Below are positions 33,244 to 44,704 of a stretch of 64,000 nucleotides of DNA, piece after piece. Made by a program: the position numbers and the translations under genes. The notes beneath the pieces were generated by a model that did no database searches, was not told the DNA's origin, and was given only the letters and a program-made list of their open reading frames with translations. This DNA is from Begonia masoniana. Its lineage: Eukaryota > Streptophyta > Magnoliopsida > Cucurbitales > Begoniaceae. Location of the stretch: assembly GCA_022432975.1 (NCBI GenBank), contig CM039509.1:43372209-43436208 (forward strand), given 5' to 3'. The number at the start of each line of letters is the position of its first letter. Position 1 is the stretch's first letter.

Positions 33244-35669
33244 TGTAATACCCGGTTTTACAGGATATTAATATTATATATGATGATATTTTTGTAAATA
33301 TGTCAAATCAAGTCTGTTTTGCAAAAAGAGAGCTTTATTATGACCCTAACAATTAATAGGAATTTTAAGGAATTTACGAGAATTTTCGGAGTAATAACGC
33401 TATATTTCGAGTAATTAAGTTTCTCGTAATATAAAGGACGTTGTAGTAAAAATAGTAAACGAGGTCCGATTTGCGAACGGACAGTTTTAATAAATCCCAA
33501 ATAATAAGTTGGACTTACTGGTGAAATAAGGAGATTTGGTAGAACCGAATAACTAGCCAATTAACGAAACGAAGGATGAAACAAATAGAAAACAAAGGAA
33601 GGGCAAAATGGTAATTTACCAAACCAAAATTTTATTAAAAACACCAACTCTCTTCTTCTTCAAGCCATTCCTCTCTCCCTGCGACTTCTCTCTCCTATGG
33701 CGTCCTCAACGGCGATCCTCCATTTCCGGCGATCAACTCCTCCGATCGACTTTCGTTCTCCGTGTTTCCTTCTCCTCTCGCAGCCCTAGGTACGAATCTA
33801 TGATTTCAAAACGTTAGTTTCCAGTTTTTACGAAGTTAGGACGTTAGGGTTCGTTTAGGGTTTCGTTAAAAACGCGATTTAGGTTTTGAAATCGATAGGT
33901 TTACCTTAGTTATGAACATAATGGACGTATTGAATGTTATTGAACGAAGTTAAATCGATTTAGGACAAATATTAGAGATTTTTGTGTTTTGGGGGAAAAC
34001 TCGTAAATCGATGTTTCGTAGTATCGAGCGCGTATTGGTTGTGGAAACGCCTCGATTAGTTGAGTTATAGCTCTAGGAGAAATTCCTTAGTTAAGGATTT
34101 CGCTAGTTTGAGCATTTAATTGTTTAACCTCGTTTTAACGACAATTTGGTGCAATTGCTTAGGTAAACAACGCTCGTGGACGGAGCTTGGCTTGCAACGG
34201 ACACGAGGTAACTTCTCGTGATTTTCTCTGGCCGATTGGCCTACACCGTACGTCGAAGTCGTCTCGAGGAGTTTTGGTGACGTGGATGTTTAAATTGTTT
34301 TGGTCGGGTAGTTAGGATTAGTTCTGTATAGGTTATGCTTTTAAATGCTTTATTGTCTCGATGGTACGAATCATGTATGTTTACTTTCTGTCGTATTGAA
34401 CTGTTCACGCATCACGTGTTTTAAAAGAACGTAGAAAATGAATTTTCGCATGATGTTTTAAAGAAAATGGAGATGTGGCCTGGAGAGGGGCACGACCTAT
34501 TGTGAAGACCGATTACGGGTTTGTCACAATACCACATCTATTGCATACTCATACAGTTATACAGTTATAGGTCATGTGAGATAGGGCTCAGGCACGGCTG
34601 TACGCGTTGTAAGCGTGTACCCCCCTCTTCTAGCTGGAAAGAGTAGTCCGACTGCTGGATGTGCTCTCTCCGGTTAGGAGGCTGAGATCTCGGTGACACC
34701 CACAGAGTAAAGATAAAGAAAATGCTGCATGATTTCTAAACTCATATGCATAGCATGCATTTACATTTACGAGAGCTTGCTGAGATTTTTATCTCATAGG
34801 TGTCTGTATGGTGTAGGTGACTTCGACATAGGTGAGGACGAGATTCCTCCACCCGAGGAGTGATGCAGTTGACGGAAGATAGTCGCGGGAGTGTGCTGGC
34901 GCAGTCGAGGCATTTTATGACCCGTGAGGATGTAGGTATTTTAGGATATTTTGAGTAGAAAGCGTACAGATAGAACATTTTAGGGTGTTTGGTTCTGATT
35001 AGTTGATAGGTTTACATTTTAATGTTTTTAAACGTTTTAGAAACTAGTTTTGTAAAATGTGTGATAATAGGGATTTGTTCGGTTTTTAAACATATCCATG
35101 CAGTTCGTTTTCATGAGAAAATGTATTTCGTCTTAATTGAGTTTTAAGTCGTTATTTCGGGTGATTGAAGAAGTGAGGAAATAGATGGAATTAAGAGTGA
35201 GTTGAGGTTGATGCTATTGTGATGTTTAGTGTGTTAAGTGTATATGTGTGTAAGGAAAAAAAAAAAGAAATGAAGAGAAGAGAAGAGGAAGGAGCGAGAA
35301 AGAAAGGGGAGGCAGAGGAGATGGCGATCGATCGCCTAGGGGTGGGGATCGATCGCCCATGGGACGCCGCGCTCTGGAAGAATTCCAGATCGTGTGGCGA
35401 TCGATCGCCACAAACGGGCGATCGATCGTCACTTGCGTGTAACGCCCCGAACCCGCCCCGGGCCCGGTGCGTTACGTTGCTAACCAATTCCGAGTTTAAG
35501 CCACATTTAAAATGATTTTTTGTAAATTTTTCAACTCTGTTTTCGGGATTTTCGAACCCTCGATTTTTGTTGGAAAACGTGCCAAAATACGTTTAAAATA
35601 TGTCGGAAAAAGTCGGGTTAAAACAAAGTAGAAATCGTAATAAAATTTTTTTTTAAAAAAAAAAATCTG

Positions 35670-35790
35670 CTGCTGGGCGCGCGCTGCCCGCCAGCGTGCT
35701 GCGCGCTGCGCGCCAGCGTGCTGCGCGCGCTGCCCGCCAGCGTGCTGCGCGCTGCGCGCCAGCGTGCTGCGCGCGCTGGGCACACCCCGT
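35670..35790. repeat. GC-rich 22/24-bp alternating repeat in solo LTR H
   Basis: Units GCGCGCTGCCCGCCAGCGTG and GCGCGCTGCGCGCCAGCGTG alternate, giving a higher-order period of about 46 bp over some 110 bp, extremely rich in CpG in an otherwise AT-rich LTR. Apparent proteins here (Ala/Arg repeats) are frame artefacts. Confidence 0.8.
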
Positions 35791-36717
35791 GTGTGCCCAA
35801 TCGCGTTCGGTCGCGATTTGGGCCAGATCGATCGGGCCCTCTCGGGCTATTTTCACCAAAAATGATCCCGGCCGCGATCGGTCGTGACCCATGCCCGATC
35901 GATCGGGCCGGCTCGGGTTTTTCAGCTCAAAAATGCTCCAAAACACTCCGTTTTGACTTTTCTTGACCTTCTCAACTTTTCTACACTTTTCTATGAGCCC
36001 GACATCTCCAAAAATCCCGAAATTTTTACCATACACTCCCGACACATAAATCTTCAAATCCCGTAAATTTTATAGAAAACCGACTTCAAACGATTAAATA
36101 AAAAAATAGCAAACATAACCCGACGTTAATTGTTTTAAAACCGAAACGAGCGGCATAACGCCTAAAACTCGATAAACCAAAACCTGAAAGTTTAAAACCA
36201 AAACATATAGTTTCAAACCACAACCATGTAGGACTATTATCCATCAACTCAACCAACTCTCGGACCTCCCAAAGTAATTACGCAAACATTTATAACTACA
36301 ACGTACCAACTTCCAAATTCTTCTAACTTTTCTCAAAATAAACATTCACACTTCAAATAACTTAACCCATCAAAACAGCTTAAAAACACCCATCAACTAT
36401 CTACATACCAAAAAACAACCTTCCACAAACCCGAGGAAGACAGTAGCCGAGACGCCCCGACAAATAGCCTGCACCGGCAGACTCCGTACTCCTCCGACTG
36501 CGGCCTATTCCTCGATGGTCACGTCTACCTCACCTGTGAAATGCTCGTCACCTACACCACAGAACACTCACACACACGTAAGCTTACGCTTAGCAAGTAG
36601 GGAAAAGAAATGCAACATGCACGATACACCCTAAATGCTCAACTCAACCCTAACATGCAGTTTCTACACACTCCATTGTTTTCTTTTCATTCAGCTTACA
36701 TTTGTCTCTAGTCGAAT

Positions 36718-37206
36718 CTCTCCCGGGGTGCTCAACAAGCCACGTGCCCGACGAGACTATTCTACTCTAGACCATCTCTAGTAAAATCTCTCACGGGGTG
36801 CTCAACGAGCCACGTCCCCACAGGCTATTCTACTCGAGGCTAACTCTTGTATAATCCCTTGCGGGGTGCTCAACGGGCCACGTGCCCACAAGGCGATTCT
36901 ATAGTAAAGTCCCTTGTGGGGTGCTCAAAGAGCCACGTGCCCACAAGACGAATCTACTATAGGCCCTCTCTAGTAAAATCTCTCACGGGGTGCTCAACTA
37001 GCCACGTGCCCACGAGACGATTCTACGGTAAAATCCCTTGCGGGGTGCTCAACGAGCCACGTACTAGACAAGGCGATCCTACCCTAGGCCATCTCTAGTA
37101 AAATCTCTCGCGGGGTGCTCAACGAGCCACGTGCCCACTAGGCGATTCTACCGTAAGATCCCTTGCGGGGTGCTCAACGGGCCACGTGCCCGACAAGGCG
37201 ATCCTA
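36718..37206. repeat. Minisatellite with CACGTG cores in solo LTR H
   Basis: Eight imperfect units of about 56-68 bp, each with GGGGTGCTCAAC followed by GCCACGTGCCC and a CGATTCTAC spacer. Six of the eight carry a perfect G-box palindrome CACGTG; the second has CACGTCCC and the sixth CACGTACT. Confidence 0.88.
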
Positions 37207-38800
37207 CTTTAAAGCTCACTCATCAAACCTGTGCTTACAATTCATGCTCACACAATGCACAACATAAAATAACCACAACAACCAAACAACACCAAACAAC
37301 AGTAACCAAGCAATTCATTCCCACACTACTCAATATAAACAACACAACTATCAAACAATAAATCCTACCGTTCCGTGGTGTAGGCCGTAAGGCAAAACAA
37401 ACATCCTCTACTTACCTGGCGTCTCGGTAATTGCTTTCTCACTTCCACCAGTCAAATCACACGTTCGATCACCTAATAAATACGAAAAACTTACTTAATA
37501 ACAAACTAAAGAAATTCTTAACCTAAACTAACTAAAATTATGACACATATCATTTCCAACACACCAAACCCGATTTTTATGAAATTTACCGACGTCCAAC
37601 TTTAAACGGCCATAACTTTCTCGTTTTTCAACGGATTTCGACGTGCCACCCCAACTCGGAAACCTCTACACGTCTACTATCCATTGAATCACTCAAAGTA
37701 ACCAAACAATCAACTTAGCAAATCCGAAAATACCAAAACAGAACCGGTGCACTTTAGGTTAAAACCGGTTTTCCCCAAACTCTTTTCCAAATCTCAATCT
37801 AACTCCATAAATCACCTAACCCAAGTCATTCAACAACCAAATCATCAAAATAGGGAAGAAATCTAACATTTAAACCCAATTTTCGCACTTCACATTCTAG
37901 GGTTTCCAAACCCTATGCAATCCCCCACAAAACACCCTAAAAACACTCCTAATCTTCATCCAAAGTTACAAAAACCAAAACCCATAAAGTTTTTACCTTA
38001 AAATCACTTGAGAAAAGCGAAGCAAAGGAGAGAGGAGAGGCGGCTATGGTGGTTTGAAGAATCGTGGGAAGGTGAAGGGGAAGATGAAGAAAATTGCTCT
38101 TTTTAACCTAAACCATTTATCACTTTTAATTTCCCTCCACCAATGTTTTAAATATTACAATTGAAGCCCTCACTTTTCTCTTCTTCTTCTTCCAACGTGA
38201 TTGGCTTCTATAGACTCTCTCTTGTTTTGATTTTTCCTTCATTTAATATCCATAAATTTCCTTCAATCCTATTGGTTGTTTGACTATTCAACTCACTTTA
38301 GCTTTGAATTTTCAACCCTCTTTCTTCCATTCTCTTTGCTTTACTTTAGACCATTAACCACTTAACAGTAAACTCCCCTAACACGTCCAATCTAAGGCTC
38401 AAAATTTTCCGGGTGTTACATTGCGTCTAGACGATCGCCTGTTGAGGCGATCGCTGGGCATGTGATGATCGCCCAGGGGCGATCCACCTAGCGAGCAATC
38501 GCCAGTATGCGATCACCATGGGGCGATCGATCGCCCCTTCATTTTTTTGGGCGACTGTCCGTTTCTGCCCTTGTTTTTGTCCGGTTCTCTGTCGATTGTT
38601 TCACTTTTATTTTAAATGATTTTTATTTAATTGTTTTAATAGTTTTAAGGTTCTATTAAATGGTTTTCAAAATAGATTCGAACGTTTTACAAATTCTAGT
38701 TTCAACTTTAAATTTCCGCTTCAACGCAATTAAAGTTATTAGGATAAAAAAAAATATAGTACGGGAAAATCGGGTACAGTGATAGGGTTGCTACACGGCT

Positions 38801-39549
38801 GATGCTACAGCTCCACTTGTAGCATTAGGATAGTGTGATGGCTTTTTTTTCGGTGTTTCCTCTTCATCAGCTTCTCCTTCCCCTGATTTGTACAACCTGA
38901 TTTATAATTGCTACAGCAAGCATTGTAGCATTTTTAGCAAAAACTTAAAAAAAATAGAAAAAACAAAAAAAAAAAAAAACAAAAGGAATCAGAAATTGGG
39001 TTGCCTCCCAATAAGCGCTTGATTTTTAAGTCTTCAACCTGACTTTCTCATGCTTCACGTTTCTATGCTTTTTGGCCATCGCTTTGTGGATTGATATGCT
39101 ATGGTCACTCTATGTTTGAGGTGAGAGGGCTGGTGTTTAAACTCTAGTGTTGGTGCGTCTTCAATAGATAGCTTAAAAACTTCTGGGTTACCTTTTGTTC
39201 TAACTAATGCCTCAAACTATTTCCTGTGGCTCCTAGAAAATTGCTTCGTTTCTTCCATTTTCATCTTTTCAGATATGTTGAAGTAATCTTCTTCATCGCA
39301 CGGGCACTTCATAGCTTTCAATACATTAAAAGTAATTTGTTGGTCATTCACGTCTCTGCCACAGCCAAGAATCTCCTCCTTTCTCCCAAAAATTTCTTTT
39401 TTTTGCATGCTTTTGTAGTATTTGAGGAAACGGTGGTGATGGCCTCTGAGTTTTCAATTCACTACGTTGCTGTGGTGGCATTGTTGCAACATCAGTTTCT
39501 ATAACGCCAGTTTTTGGATTATCCTTTCCTGCTTCCTCCACATCCTCTT
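38801..39549 (-). pseudogene. Athila-like element A: gag-pol linker fragment and 3' region
   Basis: Left of about 39090 lies non-coding 3' sequence with GCTACAGC words and GGGTTGCCTCCCAATAAGCG. From about 39110 to 39549 the minus strand encodes broken pieces of the Athila gag-pol linker (DVEEAGKDNPKTG, RPSPPFPQILQKH and, near the left end, APTLEFKHQPSHLKH). The step from linker to 3' region shows that the pol enzymes were deleted. CTCTT at 39545-39549 is the solo LTR C target duplication. Confidence 0.7.
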
Positions 39550-40802
39550 TGTAACACTCAGAAAATTTTCTCAACGTGAATTGCCTTAGATTTAATTATA
39601 TTAGGAGAGCCTAACCAAGACCCTAGAATTTTCCTAAGCATTGGATTTAGTAAGAGAGGGTGGAAGAGAAAATAATAGAATAGGGTGTTGGATTGTGAAT
39701 TAGTGGTTTAAATGATATTGTTGATTTAAATGGAGGAAAATTATGGAAGAAGAGTAAAGGAAGAGAAACTTCCACGTAGGAAGTGTTAGGGGGAGGGTTA
39801 AACTTGAAATTACTTAAGTTGAGTGGTGGATTTTAGAAAGGGTAAAGTTAGGATTTTAAAAAGTGAGAATTGAAGGAGTAAAAGACAAAAAAAAAAATAT
39901 TGTCTTTCTCCTCTCCCACAAAAACCAGCAGCAAGGGAATTCTTCCTCCATGTTGTCTTCCATTTTTAGCAAGATTTGAGGTTAGTCTTGGATGGGTTTT
40001 ATGGTTTGTGCATACTAGTAGTGATTTTAGGCAATTTGAGTGGGTTTTGGTGATGTTTATGAAACCCTAATGTATTAATCCTAAAATTTCTCTTTCTTTT
40101 TTGTGTTTTCTTGCTAATTTGAAAGCTTAAGCATGTTTTTGAATGGAATAGGTAGATTATATAGGAAGATTAGAGGTTGTGGATTATATAGGAAGATTAG
40201 AGGTTTAGTCGATTTAGTGAAAAAACCAGAAAATTGAACTCATGTAGCCGGTTCTGTTTTTGTGAAATCTGATCGGCTGTGATGTTTGGTTTGCAAAATA
40301 AATTGTGGCATTGGGTAGTAGACATGTAGAGGTTTACGAAAAGTATTAGAGCGTTTAAATTCGATGAAAAACGCGTGAGTTATGGCCGATTGAAGATTGG
40401 GCAATGTAAAGGGGTAGATTTCGGGATTTTAGGTTTAAGGTTGTAATGTTAGTTTGGTTTGTTATTAGAATTGGAGTAGGCAACCCTTAGAACTTCTTTG
40501 ATGATTTCTAAGTTAATTTTGTGAATGTGCTAGGTTGACGAGTGAGCAATTGACGCGACCAAAGAGAGTAAGTACGTTACGGGGAATACAGGTAAGTAGT
40601 GGAGAGTGTGTCTTTTGCCTTTAGGCCTACACCATTGAACGGTAGGGTTGCGTGCTTGATTGTCTGTTTCGTTGTTGTTGTTTTGTTTTTTAGTTGAGCA
40701 TTGTATTGGCATGCATCATGTTTTCCAACTACAAAAAATGAGTTTTGAGTATGGTTTTGAATTGTGAGCATGAAACGTAAAAAGATAAGAAGAAACGCAA
40801 TG

Positions 40803-40977
40803 TGGTCTCAAGTGGAGTCGCCTAGTCGCGTTAGGGTGCTATGGTAGCACTTGCGAGGGGCTCTAATGGAGTCTCCTAGTCATGTTAGGGTGCTAGGGTA
40901 ACACTTGTGAGGGGCTCTAGTGGAGTTGCCTAGTCGCGTTAGGGTGCTAGGGTAGCACTTGCAAGGGGCTCTACAAG
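40803..40977. repeat. Three-copy 60-bp minisatellite in solo LTR C
   Basis: Units read GTGGAGT(C/T)GCCTAGTCGCG, TTAGGGTGCTAGGGTAGCAC, TTGCGAGGGGCTCTA with few differences. Confidence 0.85.
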
Positions 40978-40991
40978 AGATGCACTGCTGA

Positions 40992-41553
40992 AAATACGTA
41001 AGTTGTCATGAGTATGAACGCTTCGATGTTAACGTGCGAGAGAAAGCACTAGAGGGTTCTATGATTGATGTAGAAGGAGATCGTGTAGGGTCGTCCTAGA
41101 CGGTTATAAGATGTGTGCCTACTTGATCCACACAGCTAAGTGAAAGATTAATGAAACGAAAACGAAATGAGTACAACAGAGCGAGTAGAAACTTCATGTG
41201 TTATGCACTATGCTTTTACATTCATTATTCTCTACTTGCTAAGCATTAGACTTACGTTTGTGTTCGATGGGAGAAATACGTAAGTTGTCATGAGTATGAA
41301 CGCTTCGATGTTAACGTGCGAGAGAAAGCACTAGAGGGTTCTATGATTGATGTAGAAGGAGATCGTGTAGGGTCGTCCTAGACGGTTATAAGATGTGTGC
41401 CTACTTGATCCCCACAGCTAAGTGAAAGATTAATGAAACGAAAACGAATGAGTACAACAGAGCGCGTAGAAACTTCATGTGTTATGCACTATGCTTTTAC
41501 ATTCATTATTCTCTACTTGCTAAGCATTAGCCTTACGTTTTGTGTTCGATGGT
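40992..41553. repeat. 282-bp tandem duplication in solo LTR C
   Basis: AAATACGTAAGTTGTCATGA starts at 40992 and again at 41274. The copies are almost identical through ATTCTCTACTTGCTAAGC to TGTGTTCGATGG. They differ by single bases only, so this is a recent event. Confidence 0.92.
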
Positions 41554-42482
41554 GTAGGTGACGATAAGCTTTCAGGTGAGCCGAGGAGTGTTGGGTGGAT
41601 GAAGATGGCAGTTGGGGACGCGCTTGGATATGCCGGTGCTGGTAACTTGTTAGGGTGATTCCGACCGAGCTCAGTATGTGGTAGTATAATGTGGGTGTTT
41701 GATAGTTAAGTTTCGAGAGTTTTGAAAACATATGGTAACTCTTTTTGGTGTATGGATTGTATTTTGGTTGTATAAAATGATTTGTATTTCAGGTTCTGGT
41801 TTTAAACAATTAAACGTTACGTTGTCTGGATTTTTAAAAGAAATGGAATTAGTTTTCATAAATTTTTACGTTTTCGAGTCGTGTTTTCGGGGTTTTAACG
41901 TGTTGAGGGGTTGAAATTATTGGAAGATGTTTTGGGTAAGTTTATAGGTGAAATGGTGGTGTGAGATGTGAAGAAATTGGAAAAATATGAAAAAGGGACA
42001 AGGGTGGTGCGCGGGTGCGCAGAAAGAGGCACGCAGGCATGGGTGTGCGTGCGCAACAGGCGCACGATGCGCGCTGCTGGGGCGCGATCGGACAAACCAA
42101 TGAGGTTGCTGATCGATCGGCGCAAGCGCCGATCGATAGCCTCACTAGGCGTGCTGCTGCACATGTGATGCGCGCAGCGACCGAGCGTTGGGGGCGCGCT
42201 GCTGAGCGACGCGCACACGGTGCCCCTTGTGGCCCACTTGAAAAATTTTTCAAAATTTTTCCTTTTCAAATATGTTTTAACCCGACCTTTTCTGACGCAT
42301 TTTGTACATATTTTACGAACGTTTTTCACACGTTTTTAAGTTTTTGAAAAACTCAAAAATCTAGTCAACTTTTTATCGAAAATTGAGTTAGACTTCGTTT
42401 TAAATGTTGTAAAATCTTACTGTGATGTCCGAGGGTGAGTTAAATAGTGACCCGAGTTTGGGGTAAAACCCGGGGCGTTACA

Positions 42483-43885
42483 CTCTTGTTCCACCAACTC
42501 TACTTATTTCTTTAAATTTTCTGCTTTCTGTTGCTTTTCTGGAATTTCCAATTCTCTTCCATCCCTCAATACTATGGCATTACAATGTTCTATTCCTGGT
42601 CTTTGCGGCATTTCTGTATCACTTGATAATTGCCCTGCAGTCCTTGTGCTTAAAGATTGAGTTAGCTGCCTCATTTGTGTTTCAATATTCTTAATTGATG
42701 CAGCCAAGTTCTACAAGATCACATCTATGTTAGCAGCATATTCTCTGGTGAAGCTTTCTGATTGTTGTTGATGCATTGAATTATGCGTTGGCTGTGAGAA
42801 ACTTTGCTTGTAATTTTCTACAGGTCTATTTGATGCTGTAGCATTCTACTGCTGCGAATTCTATTAAAAATTTAGATATTGTTTCCAGCTAGGATTGTAT
42901 GTATCTCTTGTTATTGGCCTTGATGGTGTGTTCATCAATTTGATAGCATTCTCCAGCGTAGCAATCTTTGTATTCAAGGCAGACACCTCATCCAGATCAT
43001 AAACTCCAGGTGCCCGCTTTGTAGGGTTAAATCTTTCTGAAGGCCATTGGTAGCTGGTCACTGCCATCCTTTCCAATAAATCATACACTTCATTGAAGGA
43101 TTTTGATAAGAGGGTTCCATTTGCTGCAGCATCAATGATAGATCTAGTCTGCCCATTTAATCCATTGTAAAATGTCTCCAGCTGAATTCAGTGTGGTATT
43201 CCATGGTTAGGGCATTGCCTGAGTAGTTCCTTGAATCTATCCTAAGCTTCGTACAGTGACTCGTCATCTTGCTGCTGGAAACTTGTGATTTCGTTCTTCA
43301 TCCTAACGTTCCTCACTGACGGATGGTATTTTATGATAAACTTCTTGGCTAAATCCTCCCACGTAGTAATTGTATTTGATGGGATGTTGTTCAACCAATC
43401 TCGTGCTCGGTCTCTTAAATAATACGGGAATAGTTTGAGCCTTAATGCTTTAACAGAAACTCCAAGAAAGTTGAAGGAGTCACTCACTTCTCAAAAAACT
43501 TTGAGATGACGGTCACTGAATTGCCCAACTGTTTGAAGCATCTGGAACATAACAGGTTTAAGCTCGAAAAGGACAGCACAAAGATTTGGTCTCATGATAC
43601 AAGGATTCATATCGTTGAGTGTGGGGATGGCGAAGTCTTGAATAGGTCGATCTCGATCATCAATTATTCTATTCAGAATGATTCCTCTTTCTTCCTGGTT
43701 ACCTATATTAGCTTCTTGAATGATTGGTCGCTAATGTTGCCTTCTTCTCTCTCGAAACGTGTGTTCAATCACTGGGTCGAGTGCAAGAAGATTTTTGTTG
43801 TCCTCGTCAAGCATAAAATGTACCTGAAGAAAATAGACAAAAACAAATATAAAAAATTATAGAAAAATAAAATAATTAAGAAATA
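42483..43885 (-). pseudogene. gag: Athila-like element A gag
   Basis: Minus strand, rightmost coding part of element A. It shows the Athila/Tat gag fold: SDSFNFLGVSVKALRLKLFP, RDRARDWLNNIPSNTITTWE, KKFIIKYHPS, ITSFQQQDDESLYEA (43242-43490), then NGTLLSKSFNEVYDLLERMA and ALNTKIATLENAIKLM (42864-43130), and NIETQMRQLTQSLSTRTAGQ with NAIVLRDGRELE (42504-42710). Stops and shifts separate these blocks. Upstream of 43490 the N-terminal part (FELKPVMFQMLQTVGQFS) is readable to about 43560. It continues left of LTR C at 39549. Confidence 0.82.
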
Positions 43886-43903
43886 TCTCCGGCAACGGCA
43901 CCA
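43886..43903 (-). promoter_or_regulatory. Athila-like element A primer binding site (tRNA-Asp type)
   Basis: Reverse strand TGGTGCCGTTGCCGGAGA, two changes from the complement of the plant tRNA-Asp 3' end (TGGCGCCGTTGCCGGGGA), a few bases inside the 5' LTR. Confidence 0.8.
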
Positions 43904-44704
43904 AAAACTTGTTAGTGATTTTATACACCATAGTGCAAGTGCACGTGTGTGACGACCCCAATCAGGTTAGGGCCGCCACGGACTTGCCGTGACGTAATCC
44001 TTTAATCATTTTTTTTTTTAAATACTTCCCATAACCCTTAAACAAACTAACCATAACGTAACCTTAACTTTAAACTCTCGTAACCACGTAAATTTTTCTT
44101 TTTATATCACTCATAACGTTTCGACTTCTAAACCATTAAATCGAAGTCTCGGATTGTTGAAATCCCTTAAAATCACTCGTTCGTCGATCATCAAAACACA
44201 ACACTAATATAACCTACAATTTCGGAAAAACTCAAGAAAACGAACTGCGTGGATCGCTCTAAAAATCGAGCGTATCCTTACCTGTTTCAAAATAACCAAA
44301 CAGTTCCAGTATATTTCTAAACTTAAGTCTCCATATTCTAAACGTTCTATTTCCACTACATAATACCTCAAAACTCGACTTTCATACATTTTCTATCAAA
44401 ACATCCAATCTACATATTTAAACATTTTCATACTTTCACAACGAAACCGACACGTAGACCTACTAACCAACAAACTAACTCACATCCATTCGCCACAAAA
44501 CAGTTCGGAAGCACACCATCGGATCATCAAGCCAGCCAAAAACACCCCATCGCCACGAGCACCACCCGTCGACCACCTATTCTTTGTCATCAAGAGGAAC
44601 TCTCACCTTCACACCTGTCCCTACATCATACAACATAACATTAAGCCTAATGCTATAGTAAGGGGTGCACTAAACATAACATTACATATATGCATGACAT
44701 TTGT

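Larger units (their letters stand above)
35438..38420 (-). mobile_element. Solo LTR H (Tekay-type) inside solo LTR B
   Basis: TGTAACGCCCCGAAC...CCGGGTGTTACA, 2983 bp, flanked by perfect TTGCG duplications (35433-35437 and 38421-38425). Orientation by homology to elements G and F. Contains a very GC-rich repeat block (35670-35790), CGATCGATCG words (35825-35912) and an eight-copy minisatellite (36718-37206). No interior, so a solo LTR. Confidence 0.92.
33244..38795 (+). mobile_element. Solo LTR B (Tekay-type), interrupted by solo LTR H
   Basis: TGTAATACCCGG...GGTTGCTACA, flanked by perfect CGGCT duplications (33239-33243 and 38796-38800). Without the nested LTR it is about 2.56 kb. It lacks primer site, interior and second LTR, so it arose by LTR-LTR recombination. 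It runs in the opposite orientation to H by its shared landmarks. It contains three or more GGCGATCGATCGCC-type palindromes on both sides of H and a CTCTGGAAGAATTCCAG inverted repeat (35371-35387). Confidence 0.9.
39550..42482 (+). mobile_element. Solo LTR C (Tekay-type)
   Basis: TGTAACACTCAGAAAA...CCCGGGGCGTTACA, 2933 bp, flanked by perfect CTCTT duplications (39545-39549 and 42483-42487). It interrupts the Athila gag-pol frame, which joins across it. Landmarks run opposite to those of H and D. Contains a three-copy 60-bp minisatellite (40803-40977), a 282-bp tandem duplication, and GATCGATCGG words at 42081-42140. No interior, so a solo LTR. Confidence 0.9.

Noticed and set aside
35496..36057. 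Ala/Arg-rich proteins in the GC-rich block of LTR H
   Set aside because: Open in several frames on both strands because the short CG repeat lacks stops; inside a solo LTR.
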